A model generated the notes under the pieces. It searched no databases. It was not told the DNA's origin and was given only the letters and a program-made list of their open reading frames with translations. Source: JAPPHA01 sp963662815 (GTDB taxonomy: Bacteria; Pseudomonadota; Alphaproteobacteria; Rhodobacterales; Rhodobacteraceae). From it: a stretch of DNA of 64,000 nt. This document shows, in pieces, positions 1 to 9,501 of the stretch (position 1 is the first letter of the stretch; each line of letters opens with the position of its first letter). The stretch is from positions 434,001 through 498,000 of the forward strand of contig CAXXWA010000020.1 of the NCBI GenBank assembly GCA_963662815.2, written 5' to 3'. A program made the position numbers and the translations under genes.

Positions 1-1924
1 ACGAAGTTCAGGACATTGACTGGCCTGGTCTGATGCTTCCTCCAGGCTCGCGCGATCCTCTGTTCTAGCTTCGCCGGATTCCACGGCAGATCCAGATTGA
101 CGACGACGCTGGCGATCTGAAGGTTCAGCCCGGTGCCGCCGCTCTCGGAAGAGAGGAAGAGCCGGCATCCGGGATCGCGCTTGAACCGCGTGATTTCGGC
201 GCGTCGCCGATCCTGCGGAACCGAACCCGTGTGCCATGCGTGATCGATGTCCATTTCGTTCAGGCGTCCGCGAACCAGTTCAAGCATTCGGACCCACTCC
301 GAAAACACCAGGATCTTCCGATCCGGATCATCCATCAGCTCGTCGAGTACGCGTTCGAGTTCATCGAGCTTGGGACAGTCGCGGACTTCGGAATCGAGAA
401 TGAAGGGGGTATCGCAGGTCATTCGCATGCGCGCGAGGGCAGCCTGCATGTACTTGAACTCGTCCGCCGTCAGCGGTCTCTTGGCCGCGATGTGAGCCCA
501 CCGCCGGGCAATTCGCTCGTGATCCTCGTATCGGATCCTCTGTTCATCGGTCATGTCGAGAAAATAGGTATTGAACGTGCGGCCAGGCAGCTGACTCTCG
601 ACCTCGTCCTTGCGCCTGCGAAGCATGACCGGCTGGATCTTCCCGGAGAGCTTGTCGAGGTTCCGGACGCCGACCGGTCGTCCCCGCTCGTCGAGGTCGT
701 AGTAGTCCCGATTGAACCGGAAGAGCGGGCCGAGCAACCCGGGTTCCAGGAACTGGACGATCGAATACAGTTCGTCGATCCTGTTCTCGATCGGAGTTCC
801 GGTCAAAACGAACGCGAAGCGGCTGCGCAGACGCTTCACTGCGGAGGCGGTTTTCGTGCGCCAGTTCTTGATGCGCTGGGCCTCGTCGAGGATCACGACG
901 TCCGGCGCCAGGTGCTCTTGAATCTGGTCGAGGTCCGAAAGGATCTGTTCGTAATTCACGATGGTAAAGAACGACGGTTCCTTGTAGCGGGCGGCGCGAG
1001 CCTCCCAAGGACCCGAGACGATGCTGAAATCGAGGTCCGTCGCTGCCTCGATCTGCTCCTTCCATTCCGTCTTCAACGAAACTGGACATACGACCAGCAC
1101 CCGTTCGACGGCGCCGAGTTCGCGCAGCAGGACACAGGCGGCGAGGCCCTGAACGGTCTTCCCGAGGCCCATGTCGTCTGCCAGCATCGCCCGCTCGCCG
1201 AACGCCAGGTGAAGCATTCCCTCGCGTTGATATGGATAGAGGGGAACCTCAGCACATCGATCGATCGCTTGCCCGCCTCGACGTCCGACAGGAAACTTTC
1301 CCGGCGACGCAGCCGTTCATCCCTTCCTGTCTGTTCATCCACCCAGCGATCGAGGAGCATCGAAACCCTCACTCTGTCTGGATGAAGATCGCCGAGGGAA
1401 CGGACCGCCTCCAGCGCTTCGATCGACGGCCTGTTCCTCAGCTGGTCGGCTGCGGCCTCGAATTCCGGCCAGGGCTCATCCCCGGAGGAGGCGGGAGGAA
1501 CGCGAATCGCCAGTCCGCGCTGACCGCCTGCGGAGACGTGAACTTCGATTCGCGGGCTTCCGGCCGCCTTGCCCTCGTTGTAGGCGCGACGGTCGGCTTT
1601 CTTCAATCTGTGCTTGACCGCTTCGATGTGCTTGCAGGTTCCGAGGCGGTTGTTCCAGAAGTCGTGGCAGTTGCAGGAATTCGCGAGCTTTCCGAGGTCT
1701 CTGATCTCGACGCCGTAACTGTTCCCGCTTGATGATTCGACTCGGAATTCGCCGAAGATCGGCCGTTCCGAATCGAGCGCTTCAATCGAGAATTCCTCGG
1801 TCTGCCCCCGCCAGACCCGCCGCTTTATCTCTTCGGCGTCGCTGGTGCTCCAGCCCAGGAACTTGGGGACATCCGATGAACCGGATCGATCGCGTTTCCG
1901 ACTTCGCCTCCCTGCGTCTGCCAT
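1..1924 (-). pseudogene. SWIM zinc-finger SNF2-family helicase, frameshifted and partial
   Basis: An SF2 DNA translocase of the SNF2/Swi2 type. The N-terminal half (frame starting at 1924) carries a SWIM zinc finger, CNC followed by CKH, near residues 80-95. The ATPase half lies in a different frame: Walker A ADDMGLGKTVQ (about 1155-1185), DEAQ box VILDEAQRIKN (about 885-905) and motif VI LEQRIARAWR near the left edge. The frames meet at a run of four G (1241-1244); a fifth G would restore RFPLYPYQREGM. So it is either a true one-base deletion or a sequencing error. The ATG at 1924 is preceded by AAGGA, which favours it over 1963. The 3' end is outside the window. Role unknown; such proteins occur both as general translocases and in defence islands. 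Confidence 0.8.
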
Positions 1925-2483
1925 GAATTGGTTCCTTAACCTGTTTTTCCGCTGACCAGTCATCCGTCAACTGAATGCGCTTGACAGCATTGGGCCGGTC
2001 TCCGCTTCCGCTTTCCGGCACTCGACTCTTGATGGCGCCAGTCACGGCGTTTACGGAATTCACGTCGCGCTGTCATGTCGAAACGGTGCGAAAACCGGCA
2101 CAACGGTCCGGTCCGAGCCTGCCGTCCCAGTGTCCGAGATCCGTTGTCTACGCCGCCTCCCGGTCTACTCGCAAACCTCTCGAGCAGAGCTGTCGACGTC
2201 CGGCATGATTTTCGCCGCTCGATTTTGCGAACTGTATCACTCGTCTCGTTCTGCCATTCTCAGATGGGTAATTTCATGTCGCAACTTGCCCATGCAGTAT
2301 CGGAATGGAGCAGCCCTCAACCTTTTCCGCGGTGAAGCAGAAATTCACCTCATTCGGATACGGTGCGACTGCAGGAGGACAAGCCAGCAACAGCGACTAT
2401 TCTGCGGTGAGACCGCATGCCCGGAGGCACCCAAATCGTGCGTCCCGGCCGTCCAAGCAACCGTGGCAGCTTTCGAGAGTCTC
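1925..2483. other. intergenic, no gene recognised
   Basis: About 560 bases between the SNF2 gene and the first insertion sequence. The frames that are open here have no recognisable domain and no credible ribosome binding site. The stretch ends at the 6-bp target duplication CTTAGG (2484-2489) of the IS1634-like element. Confidence 0.5.
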
Positions 2484-2571
2484 CTTAGGCGGAACTTCAC
2501 GGGGAAGGGAAGCAAGGATTCCGCAGGAAAACCGTTGTTTTTCAGGGGTTTTCCGGCCCGGTGGGCGTCGC

Positions 2572-4350
2572 TCAGCCTGGCATCCTCATGGGAACATCCT
2601 GGTCGTGCCCGACCCCGAGCAGCTCGAAGGCCCGCTCCTGGACCGGGGTCGGCCTGGCGGCCACCGACAGCAGGCTGTCGCCGCGGCCCGGCAGGCGCAC
2701 GCGGTTCAGCACCACGCCCGAGAGATCCGCGAGAAGCGTCCGGAAGCTGTGGACCGGAAGCCCGTCGGGGGTCCTCTTGTCCGACGCCTTCGCCTTCGCG
2801 CTGTCCGAGACCCCGGCGGGCTCCACCGGCGAGCTCCGCCGCGCCCTTGCGCCCTCGCGGTCGTCGTCCTCGAACAGCATCGGCGCCAGGCGCCGGCGCA
2901 TGTGCCACTCCACGTGCAGCGCCAGCATGCACAGGAACACGTGCGCCCGGACGCGGTCCGCCGAATACACGTGGACCGGGCGGATGCGGAGGTCGCCCTT
3001 CGCGTTCCGGAACGCGCGCTCCACGCCGGCGAGGGACTTGCATGCCTCCACCGCCGCCTCCGGCCCGACGGCTTCCGAATCCAGGCTGGTGCGGATCACG
3101 TAGACACCGTCAAGCCTGGCCTCGGCGTCAATCCGTTCCTGCCGCCGGCTCCAGGTGATGGCGCCGTCGGTGACGGTGATCTCGAAGTGCTTCTCCACCC
3201 GGCGCCGGTTCGCCTTCCGCCCCAGGGCCTTCATGGTCCGGTCGCGGTTCGCCGGGCCCGGCCTGCCGCGCGCGGCCGCGGCGGCGATGCCGGAGAGCGT
3301 CTCCTCCGTCGCCTGCAGAAGCTCCTCGCGCTTCCGGGCCCGCTCCTCGCGCAGCCGCGGGTTCAGGCAGACCATCAGCCGCTCGCCGGGGAAGTCCGGC
3401 CCGGCGGTCTCCGCCACCGCGTTGGGCACCAGCGCCTCGGGCACCAGCGGGGCCGGCTCGCCGTCCGCGCCCTCCCTCGGCAGCCTGCGGATGTCGCTCG
3501 TCTTCAAGGCCGAGATCCAGTCCAGCCCCGCGGGCTCCAGGTCCTCGCGGATGCGCGCCGTGGTGAGCATGCCCCTGTCGCCCGCGAGCGCCACGCGGTC
3601 GATGCCGAAGCGGGAGCGGATCTTCTCCACCTGGCCCGCCACAGTGGACGGGTCGGACGCGTTCCCGGCGAAGACCTCCACCGCCACCGGGCAGCCGTCC
3701 GCCGCGCAGAGCAGGCCGCAGGCGATCTGCATCCTGCCCCTCTTCCCGTCCCGGCTGTGGCCGAAGGCCGCCAGCGGGCAGCACCGTCCCTCCAGGTACG
3801 AGCTGCTGACGTCGTACAGGATCAGCGTGTTCCCGCCCTTCAGGTGCCGGTTGGCCAGGCTCCGCTCGATCCGCGGCTGGCGCTTCAGCAGCCAGTCGAG
3901 CATGTCGAGCATCTCGTTGCCGGAGACGGGGCCGAGCCCGAGCAGGGTTCCGAGGCTGCTGGTCGCGGTCTCCGGGTCCAGCGCCCGGGCGGTCGCCAGC
4001 TTCGATGCCGGGTCGAGGATCCGCGCGGCGACGGCGGCGAGCGCGAGGTCCCGGCTCCGCTCCTTCCTGCGCCCGAGGATGCGCCCGAAGCCGAGCCGCT
4101 TCATCGTCCCCAGCACCGCCGCCGCGTGGCCGTGCAGCAGGGAGCGCTCGACCTGCAGCAGCTCGCGGACGTCGCTGACGGCGACGGCGCCCTTCAGCAC
4201 CGCCCGGAACCCCTCGACGGCCTCGGGCGGGAGCCTCGCCGGGCTGGCGACGGTCCGCTTGCGGATGCGCTTCCCCTCCCGCCACGCCTCGCGGAGGAGG
4301 ACCGCGGGCCTTCCGTGCCTGCCGGAGATGCGTTCGATGTCGGGAGCCAT
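2572..4350 (-). CDS. IS1634-family DDE transposase, copy A
   Basis: Transposase of 592 residues, reading from ATG 4350 (MAPDIERISGRHGR). DDE signature: first Asp in LILYDVSSSYLEG, second in ALAGDRGM, and the ER-FR-K block with Glu in GVERAFRNAKGDLRIRPV near the C-terminus. The frame stays open upstream into the inserted IS66 element, but ATG 4350 corresponds to the start of the homologous gene in copy B (8513). The two proteins are nearly identical apart from a short patch (DNA about 3091-3183) where copy A reads ITVTDGAITWSRRQERIDAE. Likely functional as a protein. Confidence 0.88.
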   Translation of the reverse strand: MAPDIERISGRHGRPAVLLREAWREGKRIRKRTVASPARLPPEAVEGFRAVLKGAVAVSDVRELLQVERSLLHGHAAAVLGTMKRLGFGRILGRRKERSRDLALAAVAARILDPASKLATARALDPETATSSLGTLLGLGPVSGNEMLDMLDWLLKRQPRIERSLANRHLKGGNTLILYDVSSSYLEGRCCPLAAFGHSRDGKRGRMQIACGLLCAADGCPVAVEVFAGNASDPSTVAGQVEKIRSRFGIDRVALAGDRGMLTTARIREDLEPAGLDWISALKTSDIRRLPREGADGEPAPLVPEALVPNAVAETAGPDFPGERLMVCLNPRLREERARKREELLQATEETLSGIAAAAARGRPGPANRDRTMKALGRKANRRRVEKHFEITVTDGAITWSRRQERIDAEARLDGVYVIRTSLDSEAVGPEAAVEACKSLAGVERAFRNAKGDLRIRPVHVYSADRVRAHVFLCMLALHVEWHMRRRLAPMLFEDDDREGARARRSSPVEPAGVSDSAKAKASDKRTPDGLPVHSFRTLLADLSGVVLNRVRLPGRGDSLLSVAARPTPVQERAFELLGVGHDQDVPMRMPG

Positions 4351-4576
4351 GGCGGACCGCCTCATGGGAACGTGACTTGCCGGCATTCTGCCGGCTTCCG
4401 CTATGATGTCAAGGGGGAATTCGGAAAGAAACGCTTTCATGCAGCGCCGTTTCCGGAACCGCCCGCCGGGAGCGCCGGCAGCCGCCCCTGCGCGACTCAT
4501 GGGAACACGAGTCCCGCTTCCGGCCCCTTGGATCGCCGAATTTCCGTTTGATGTCAAGGGGTTATGCGCGAAAACC

Positions 4577-6447
4577 GTAATAGGGGCAACTTTCCGGGAA
4601 TTGCCGCCGGGCCCGAGGGGGCGTGTCAGGCTGCGGCGCGCTGCCTGACGAGGTCGGCGAGCCTCGGCACTTCGGGAGCGCCGGCAACGCCGAGGCGGCT
4701 CCTCAGGTAGTCCCAGTACGGCACGCCGAGCTTCCCGCAGGTCTTCTTCGCTCCGATATAGGCATCGCGCGCCGCCCGCCCGGCATCGCTCCGCGTCCCG
4801 AACGAGACCTTGCGCCGGGTGACGTAGTCCCGGATGTCGTTCTCGACCCTGTTGGTGTGGAGCGGCGTCTCCGGACGGTCGAGCACGCGCAGGAGCTCGT
4901 CCCGGTTCGCCTTCAGCCTTTCGAGCAGCCGGTCGAGGCTGGCGTAGCCGGCGGCCGTGCCGAAGATCCGGTCGAACCGCCGCTGCATGACGAGCTTGCG
5001 AAGCGGAGTGGGACGCTTCCGGTAGCGGCAGAGGCTGCGGTAGAGCCTCCATACCCTGTCAAGCACCTTGTCGACCCGTTCATGCTGGTACGGGGCGCTT
5101 CCGTTCAGCTTGGCGATGTTCCGCTCGGCGTGGAGCCAGCAGAGCGCGTGGAGGTCGCCGACGTTGAACTGCCCGGCGTCGTCGCTCAGGATCACGGTTC
5201 CGGCAATGCGTCCCGCATCGCAGATCGTTCCCCAGAGGGCGCCCTCCGTGGCGATCTTCGCCGGGTCCGGCGACACCGTCATCCCGGCAATGCCCAGCGC
5301 CTCGAGATGGGCCCGCCAGCCGTCGCCGTCGCCGAAGCGCCGCCGCTCGTGGCCGGCCAGAAGGTCGATCACCTTCCCCGACAGGTTCCGCTTCCGCATG
5401 TAGTCGAGCGCGGCGCTGTTTAAGGTGTACGCTTCCTCTCCTGCGCAGAGATGCTCGAGGAAGTCGAGGCGGCTCTTCGAGCCGGTCGACCGGAAGTGCA
5501 CGAAGAGATCGTTGCCGATCGCCGTGCAATAGCCGTTCTCGGCCTTGTGGCGGGCGCCGGTGTCGTCGACGTTGATCCACGCCGCGGTCTCCAGGCCGGC
5601 CCGCAGCACCTCCTCCTGCTCCCCGGCGATGCCCCCGGCGTCCGCGTTCAGGAAGCGCCCGACCTGGCGCTCGGAGATGTCCAGGCCGATCACGTTGAGC
5701 ATTTCCGCGATCCGTCCCGCCGTCGACTGGCACTGGTGGTACAGCATGATCGCCAGGGCCTTGACGCAGGGGCCGAACTGCTCGCGTCCCGCCGCCGCCC
5801 CCGGCGGCAGCGGCGCCACATGCCGGGAGCCGTCGGGAAACTCCCAGACCTCGCGGCGATAGACAACCTCTTCGGCGTAAAACACGATGTCGCGGACCGT
5901 GTGGTCCTGATAGCCCCTGCGCACCGCGCCCTCGGGCACGTTCCCGAGGCTCACGGTCTCCTCGCGGCGGCGCAGGTTCGGGTTCCGGCGCCGCGGGCCG
6001 CGGCCCTTCTTCCTTTTCCTCTTCTCCGGGTCTCCGGACCCGGAGGAGCCCGGCGACGAGCCGTCCGCGTCCGCGTCCGACGCGCCGGGGCTGTTCGGCT
6101 TCAGGTTCGGACGGCGCGGGAGCTTCTTCAGCCGCCTGATCTCGTCCTCGAGCTCCCGGATCCGCTCGGCCTGCCCGGCGAGCCGCCTGTCCTGCTCGGC
6201 AAGCTGCGCGTCCCTATCGGCAAGCTGCGCGTCCCTATCGGCAAGCCGGCCGGCAAGGTCGTCGAGTTGCGCGTCCCTCTCGGCGAGCAGGGCCCGGATG
6301 GCCGAGAGCTCCGACCTGAGCGCTGCAAGGCCGGCAACCGCCTGGCGACCTGTTTCCGAATCATCCATGCCCCCTTGGAATCACAAAACGATTCGCGGGG
6401 GAATCCCCTGAATCCTGCCGCAATTCCCGGAAAGTTGCCCCTATTAC
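4577..6447 (-). mobile_element. single-gene IS66-type insertion sequence nested in copy A
   Basis: An 1,871-bp element bounded by perfect 28-bp inverted repeats starting GTAATAGGGGCAACTTTCC (4577-4604 and 6420-6447). It is flanked by the exact 8-bp duplication CGAAAACC (4569-4576 and 6448-6455), which is the hallmark duplication length of IS66. It carries only the transposase gene and no tnpA/tnpB accessory genes, so it resembles the ISBst12-like subgroup. Intact ends and perfect duplication suggest a recent insertion. Confidence 0.93.
4626..6368 (-). CDS. IS66-family transposase (TnpC type)
   Basis: Transposase of 580 residues. The N-terminus is a leucine-zipper-like helix built of repeated DAQLADR heptads (about residues 34-80), followed by a basic linker rich in K/R with the motif RPNLKPNSP. 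Catalytic-domain markers are the first Asp in WINVDDTGARHKAENG, the second in ILSDDAGQFN, CWLHAERNI, and the Glu in TNRVENDIRDYVTRRK. Full family length with no frameshift. It is the only gene of its element and sits centrally between the 28-bp inverted repeats. Confidence 0.93.
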   Translation of the reverse strand: MDDSETGRQAVAGLAALRSELSAIRALLAERDAQLDDLAGRLADRDAQLADRDAQLAEQDRRLAGQAERIRELEDEIRRLKKLPRRPNLKPNSPGASDADADGSSPGSSGSGDPEKRKRKKGRGPRRRNPNLRRREETVSLGNVPEGAVRRGYQDHTVRDIVFYAEEVVYRREVWEFPDGSRHVAPLPPGAAAGREQFGPCVKALAIMLYHQCQSTAGRIAEMLNVIGLDISERQVGRFLNADAGGIAGEQEEVLRAGLETAAWINVDDTGARHKAENGYCTAIGNDLFVHFRSTGSKSRLDFLEHLCAGEEAYTLNSAALDYMRKRNLSGKVIDLLAGHERRRFGDGDGWRAHLEALGIAGMTVSPDPAKIATEGALWGTICDAGRIAGTVILSDDAGQFNVGDLHALCWLHAERNIAKLNGSAPYQHERVDKVLDRVWRLYRSLCRYRKRPTPLRKLVMQRRFDRIFGTAAGYASLDRLLERLKANRDELLRVLDRPETPLHTNRVENDIRDYVTRRKVSFGTRSDAGRAARDAYIGAKKTCGKLGVPYWDYLRSRLGVAGAPEVPRLADLVRQRAAA

Positions 6448-6652
6448 CGAAAACCCCGTTTGAAGTTCCGCTTAGGAAGCGCGAGACGGCAATTCAATGC
6501 GGGAGCTCGCGTTTGCCGGCATCGTTATTCCCTTGATCCGCGTTGCACGCGACGGCGAAAAATCGTTTGGAAACTTGGCAGCACCAACCGCAGCATACGT
6601 GCGGGCTCGCCAATGAGCCCGGCGGCGCGCATGCAGCCGCGCATTGTCTAAG

Positions 6653-8754
6653 CGGAACTTCACGGGGAAGGGAAGCAAGGATTCCGCAGGAAAACCGTTG
6701 TTTTTCAGGGGTTTTCCGGCCCGGCGGGCGTCGCTCAGCCTGGCATCCTCATGGGAACATCCTGGTCGTGCCCGACCCCGAGCAGCTCGAAGGCCCGCTC
6801 CTGGACCGGGGTCGGCCTGGTGACCACCGACAGCAGGCTGTCGCCGCGGCCCGGCAGGCGCACGCGGTTCAGCACCACGCCCGAGAGATCCGCGAGAAGC
6901 GTCCGGAAGCTGTGGACCGGAAGCCCGTCGGGGGTCCTCTTGTCCGACGCCTTCGCCTTCGCGCGCTCCGAGACCCTTGCCGGTTCCACCGGCGAGCTCC
7001 GCCGCGCCCTTGCGCCCTCGCGGTCGTCGTCCTCGAACAGCATCGGCGCCAGGCGCCGGCGCATGTGCCACTCCACGTGCAGGGCGAGCATGCACAGGAA
7101 CACGTGCGCCCGGACGCGGTCCGCCGAATACACGTGGACCGGGCGGATGCGGAGGTCGCCCTTCGCGTTCCGGAACGCGCGCTCCACGCCGGCGAGGGAT
7201 TTGTACGCCTCCACCGCCGCCTCCGGCCCGACGGCTTCCGAATCCAGGCTGGTGCGCACCACGCATATCCCGTCGAGCCGCGCCTCGGCGGCGATCCTGT
7301 CCGGGCTCCGCGCCCAGTCCATCCCGTCGTCGCGCACGGCGACGTCGAAGTGCTTCTCCACCCGGCGCCGGTTCGCCTTCCGCCCCAGGGCCTTCACGGT
7401 CCGGTCGCGGTTCGCCGGGCCCGGCCTGCCGCGCGCGGCCGCGGCGGCGATGCCGGCGAGCGTCTCCTCCGTCGCCTGCAGAAGGTCCTCGCGCTTCCGG
7501 GCCCGCTCCTCCCGCAGCCGCGGGTTCAGGCAGACCATCAGCCGCTCGCCGGGGAAGTCCGGCCCGGTGATCTCCGCCACCGCGTCGGGCACCAGCGCCT
7601 CGGGCACCAGCGGCGCCGGGGCGCCGTCCGCGCCCTCCTTCAGCAGCCTGCGGATGTCGCTCGTCTTCAGCGCCGAGATCCAGTCCAGCCCCGCGGGCTC
7701 CAGGTCCTCGCGGATCCGCGCCGTCGCGGGCATGCCCCTGTCGCCCGCGAGCGCCACGCGGTCGATGCCGAAGCGGGAGCGGATCTTCTCCACCTGGCCC
7801 GCCACAGTGGACGGGTCGGACGCGTTCCCGGCGAAGACCTCCACCGCCACCGGGCAGCCGTTCGCGGCACAGAGCAGGCCGTAGACGATCTGCATCTTTC
7901 CCTTCTTCCCGTCGCGGCTGTGGCCGAAGGCCGCCAGCGGGCAGCACCGTCCCTCCAGGTACGAGCTGGAAACGTCGTACAGGATCAGCGTGTTCCCGCC
8001 CTTCAGGTGCCGGTTGGCCAGGCTCCGCTCGATCCACGGCTGGCGCTTCAGCAGCCAGTCGAGCATGTCGAGCATCTCGTTGCCGGAGACGGGGCCGAGC
8101 TTGAGCAGGGTTCCGAGGCTGCTGGTCGCGGTCTCCGGGTCCAGCGCCCGGGCGGTCGCCAGCTTCGATGCCGGGTCGAGGATCCGCGCGGCGACGGCGG
8201 CGAGCGCGAGGTCCCGGCTCCGCTCCTTCCTGCGCCCGAGGATGCGCCCGAAGCCGAGCCGCTTCATCGTCCCCAGCACCGCCGCCGCGTGGCCGTGCAG
8301 CAGGGAGCGCTCGACCTGCAGCAGCTCGCGGACGTCGCTGACGGCGACGGCGCCCTTCAGCACGGCCCGGAACCCCTCGACGGCCTCGGGCGGGAGCCTC
8401 GTCAGGTTGGCGACGGTCCGCTTGCGGACCCGCTTCCCCTCGCGCCATGCCTCGCGGAGGAGGACCGCGGGCCTTCCGTGCCTGCCGGAGATGCGTTCGA
8501 TGTTGAGAGCCATGGCGGACCGCCTCATGGGAACGTGACTTGCCGACATTCTGCCGGCTTCCGCTATGATGTCAAGGGGAAATTCGAAAAGAAACGCTTT
8601 CATGCAGCGCCGTTTCCGGAACCGCCCGCCGGGAGCGCCGGCAGCCGCCCCTGCGCGACTCATGGGAACACGAGTCCCGCTTCCGGCCCCTTGGATCGCC
8701 GAATTTCCGTTTGATGTCAAGGGGTTATGCGCGAAAACCCCGTTTGAAGTTCCG
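6653..8754 (-). mobile_element. IS1634-like insertion sequence, copy B, complete
   Basis: A 2,102-bp element with tips CGGAACTTCA (6653) and TGAAGTTCCG (8754), flanked by the 6-bp direct repeat TCTAAG (6647-6652 and 8755-8760). It has the same orientation as copy A and is separated from it by only 176 bases. Each copy has its own, different target duplication, so they came by independent insertions rather than tandem duplication. Both targets contain a CTTAG/CTAAG core. Confidence 0.93.
6735..8513 (-). CDS. IS1634-family DDE transposase, copy B
   Basis: A 592-residue transposase from ATG 8513 (MALNIERISGRHGR). The frame is open further upstream, but that part lies over the element end and has no coding character. 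DDE-type blocks as in copy A: LILYDVSSSYLEG, ALAGDRGM, GVERAFRNAKGDLRIRPV. It differs from copy A by scattered substitutions plus one dense patch (about 7254-7346) reading VAVRDDGMDWARSPDRIAAE. Intact frame, complete ends; likely an active element. Confidence 0.9.
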   Translation of the reverse strand: MALNIERISGRHGRPAVLLREAWREGKRVRKRTVANLTRLPPEAVEGFRAVLKGAVAVSDVRELLQVERSLLHGHAAAVLGTMKRLGFGRILGRRKERSRDLALAAVAARILDPASKLATARALDPETATSSLGTLLKLGPVSGNEMLDMLDWLLKRQPWIERSLANRHLKGGNTLILYDVSSSYLEGRCCPLAAFGHSRDGKKGKMQIVYGLLCAANGCPVAVEVFAGNASDPSTVAGQVEKIRSRFGIDRVALAGDRGMPATARIREDLEPAGLDWISALKTSDIRRLLKEGADGAPAPLVPEALVPDAVAEITGPDFPGERLMVCLNPRLREERARKREDLLQATEETLAGIAAAAARGRPGPANRDRTVKALGRKANRRRVEKHFDVAVRDDGMDWARSPDRIAAEARLDGICVVRTSLDSEAVGPEAAVEAYKSLAGVERAFRNAKGDLRIRPVHVYSADRVRAHVFLCMLALHVEWHMRRRLAPMLFEDDDREGARARRSSPVEPARVSERAKAKASDKRTPDGLPVHSFRTLLADLSGVVLNRVRLPGRGDSLLSVVTRPTPVQERAFELLGVGHDQDVPMRMPG

Positions 8755-8878
8755 TCTAAGCCGTTGTGTTGCAAACTATCGTCTGGTCCGTCAGGCGAAA
8801 TGCGAGCAGGAGTGCGGGCGAGCGTCGGGCCGCAAGGAAACTAAACGTAAGACATAACGCCAACTATGTTCAGCACGC

Positions 8879-9157
8879 ATGCTTCGGAGCTTCAAGGACC
8901 GGAACACGCGCCGGTTCTTCAAGGGGAGGCGCGCTGCGGCACTTCAGGGCTTCATCGGTCAGGTCACACGCCCGCTGGTTCAACTGGACAGCGCGGAATC
9001 GCTTGGCGACCTTGCGGGGTTGCCGAGCAACAAACTGGAAACGCTGCGTGGCGACCGCGCCGGTCAGCACAGCATCCGGATCAATGCGCAGTGGCGCATC
9101 TGCTTCCGCTGGTCGGACGAGGGGCCGAGCGACATGAACGTCGTGGACTATCACTGA
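8879..9157 (+). CDS. higB: HigB/RelE-like type II toxin
   Basis: A 92-residue protein of the HigB branch of the RelE/ParE fold, a ribosome-dependent mRNA endonuclease in characterised members. Family marks: MLRSFKDRNTRRFFKG at the N-terminus, KLETLRGDRAGQHSIRINAQWRICFRW in the core (cut here: RINAQWRICFRW), and the terminal NVVDYH. The antitoxin gene follows after 11 bases, the usual toxin-first higBA order. It lies directly beside insertion-sequence copy B. The gene is intact. Confidence 0.88.
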   Translation: MLRSFKDRNTRRFFKGRRAAALQGFIGQVTRPLVQLDSAESLGDLAGLPSNKLETLRGDRAGQHSIRINAQWRICFRWSDEGPSDMNVVDYH

Positions 9158-9168
9158 ACGAGGCTGAC

Positions 9169-9501
9169 ATGAACGCCAGGAACGGCATGAGGCCAGTGCA
9201 TCCGGGAGAGGTGCTGCGCGACGAACTCGATGAAGTCGGGATGTCGGCGAGTGCCCTGTCGAAGGCACTGGACGTGCCCGTGAACCGGATGACAATGATC
9301 CTGAACGGCCAGCGGGGCGTGAGCACCGACACGGCGCTGCGGCTGGCGCGGCACTTCGGGACGACGCCGCAACTATGGCTGAACCTGCAGAAAACCTGGG
9401 AGCTTCGCAAGGCGGTGACCGAGGCAGGCCATGAAGCCTCGAATTGCGTAAAGCCCCGAAAGCCGGTAGCGACACGCGCGTTGGCCGATGCCCGTTCCTG
9501 A
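9169..9501 (+). CDS. higA: HigA-like antitoxin, XRE helix-turn-helix
   Basis: Antitoxin of 110 residues, from ATG 9169 behind GAGG. It has the HigA signature RPVHPGEVLRDELDEVGM, then the helix-turn-helix SASALSKALDVPVNRMTMIL, then TDTALRLARHFGTTPQLWLN. It neutralises HigB and represses the operon in known systems. The frame also runs open upstream, but the spacing after higB and the Shine-Dalgarno site support this start. The last 14 bases overlap the start of the Mrr-like gene. Confidence 0.88.
   Translation: MNARNGMRPVHPGEVLRDELDEVGMSASALSKALDVPVNRMTMILNGQRGVSTDTALRLARHFGTTPQLWLNLQKTWELRKAVTEAGHEASNCVKPRKPVATRALADARS

Larger units (their letters stand above)
2490..6470 (-). mobile_element. 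IS1634-like insertion sequence, copy A, interrupted by an IS66-type element
   Basis: The element starts CGGAACTTCA at 2490 and ends TGAAGTTCCG at 6470, so its tips are inverted repeats. It is flanked by the 6-bp direct repeat CTTAGG (2484-2489 and 6471-6476). Removing the 1,871-bp insertion at 4577-6447 and its 8-bp duplication gives 2,102 bp, the same length as copy B at 6653-8754. The transposase gene is intact, because the insertion lies in the non-coding end upstream of the transposase. Target duplications of 5-6 bp fit the IS1634 group. Confidence 0.9.

Noticed and set aside
2305..4551. A 748-residue plus-strand open frame opposite the first IS1634 transposase (a similar one at 6543-8714)
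   Set aside because: Composition-driven antisense frame in GC-rich DNA; the minus-strand product has clear transposase motifs, and this one has Arg/Ala/Pro-rich, motif-free sequence.
6472..8448. 658-residue minus-strand frame overlapping transposase B in another frame
   Set aside because: Shadow frame rich in Arg/Ala/Gly/Pro; it extends beyond the insertion-sequence end and carries no catalytic motif.
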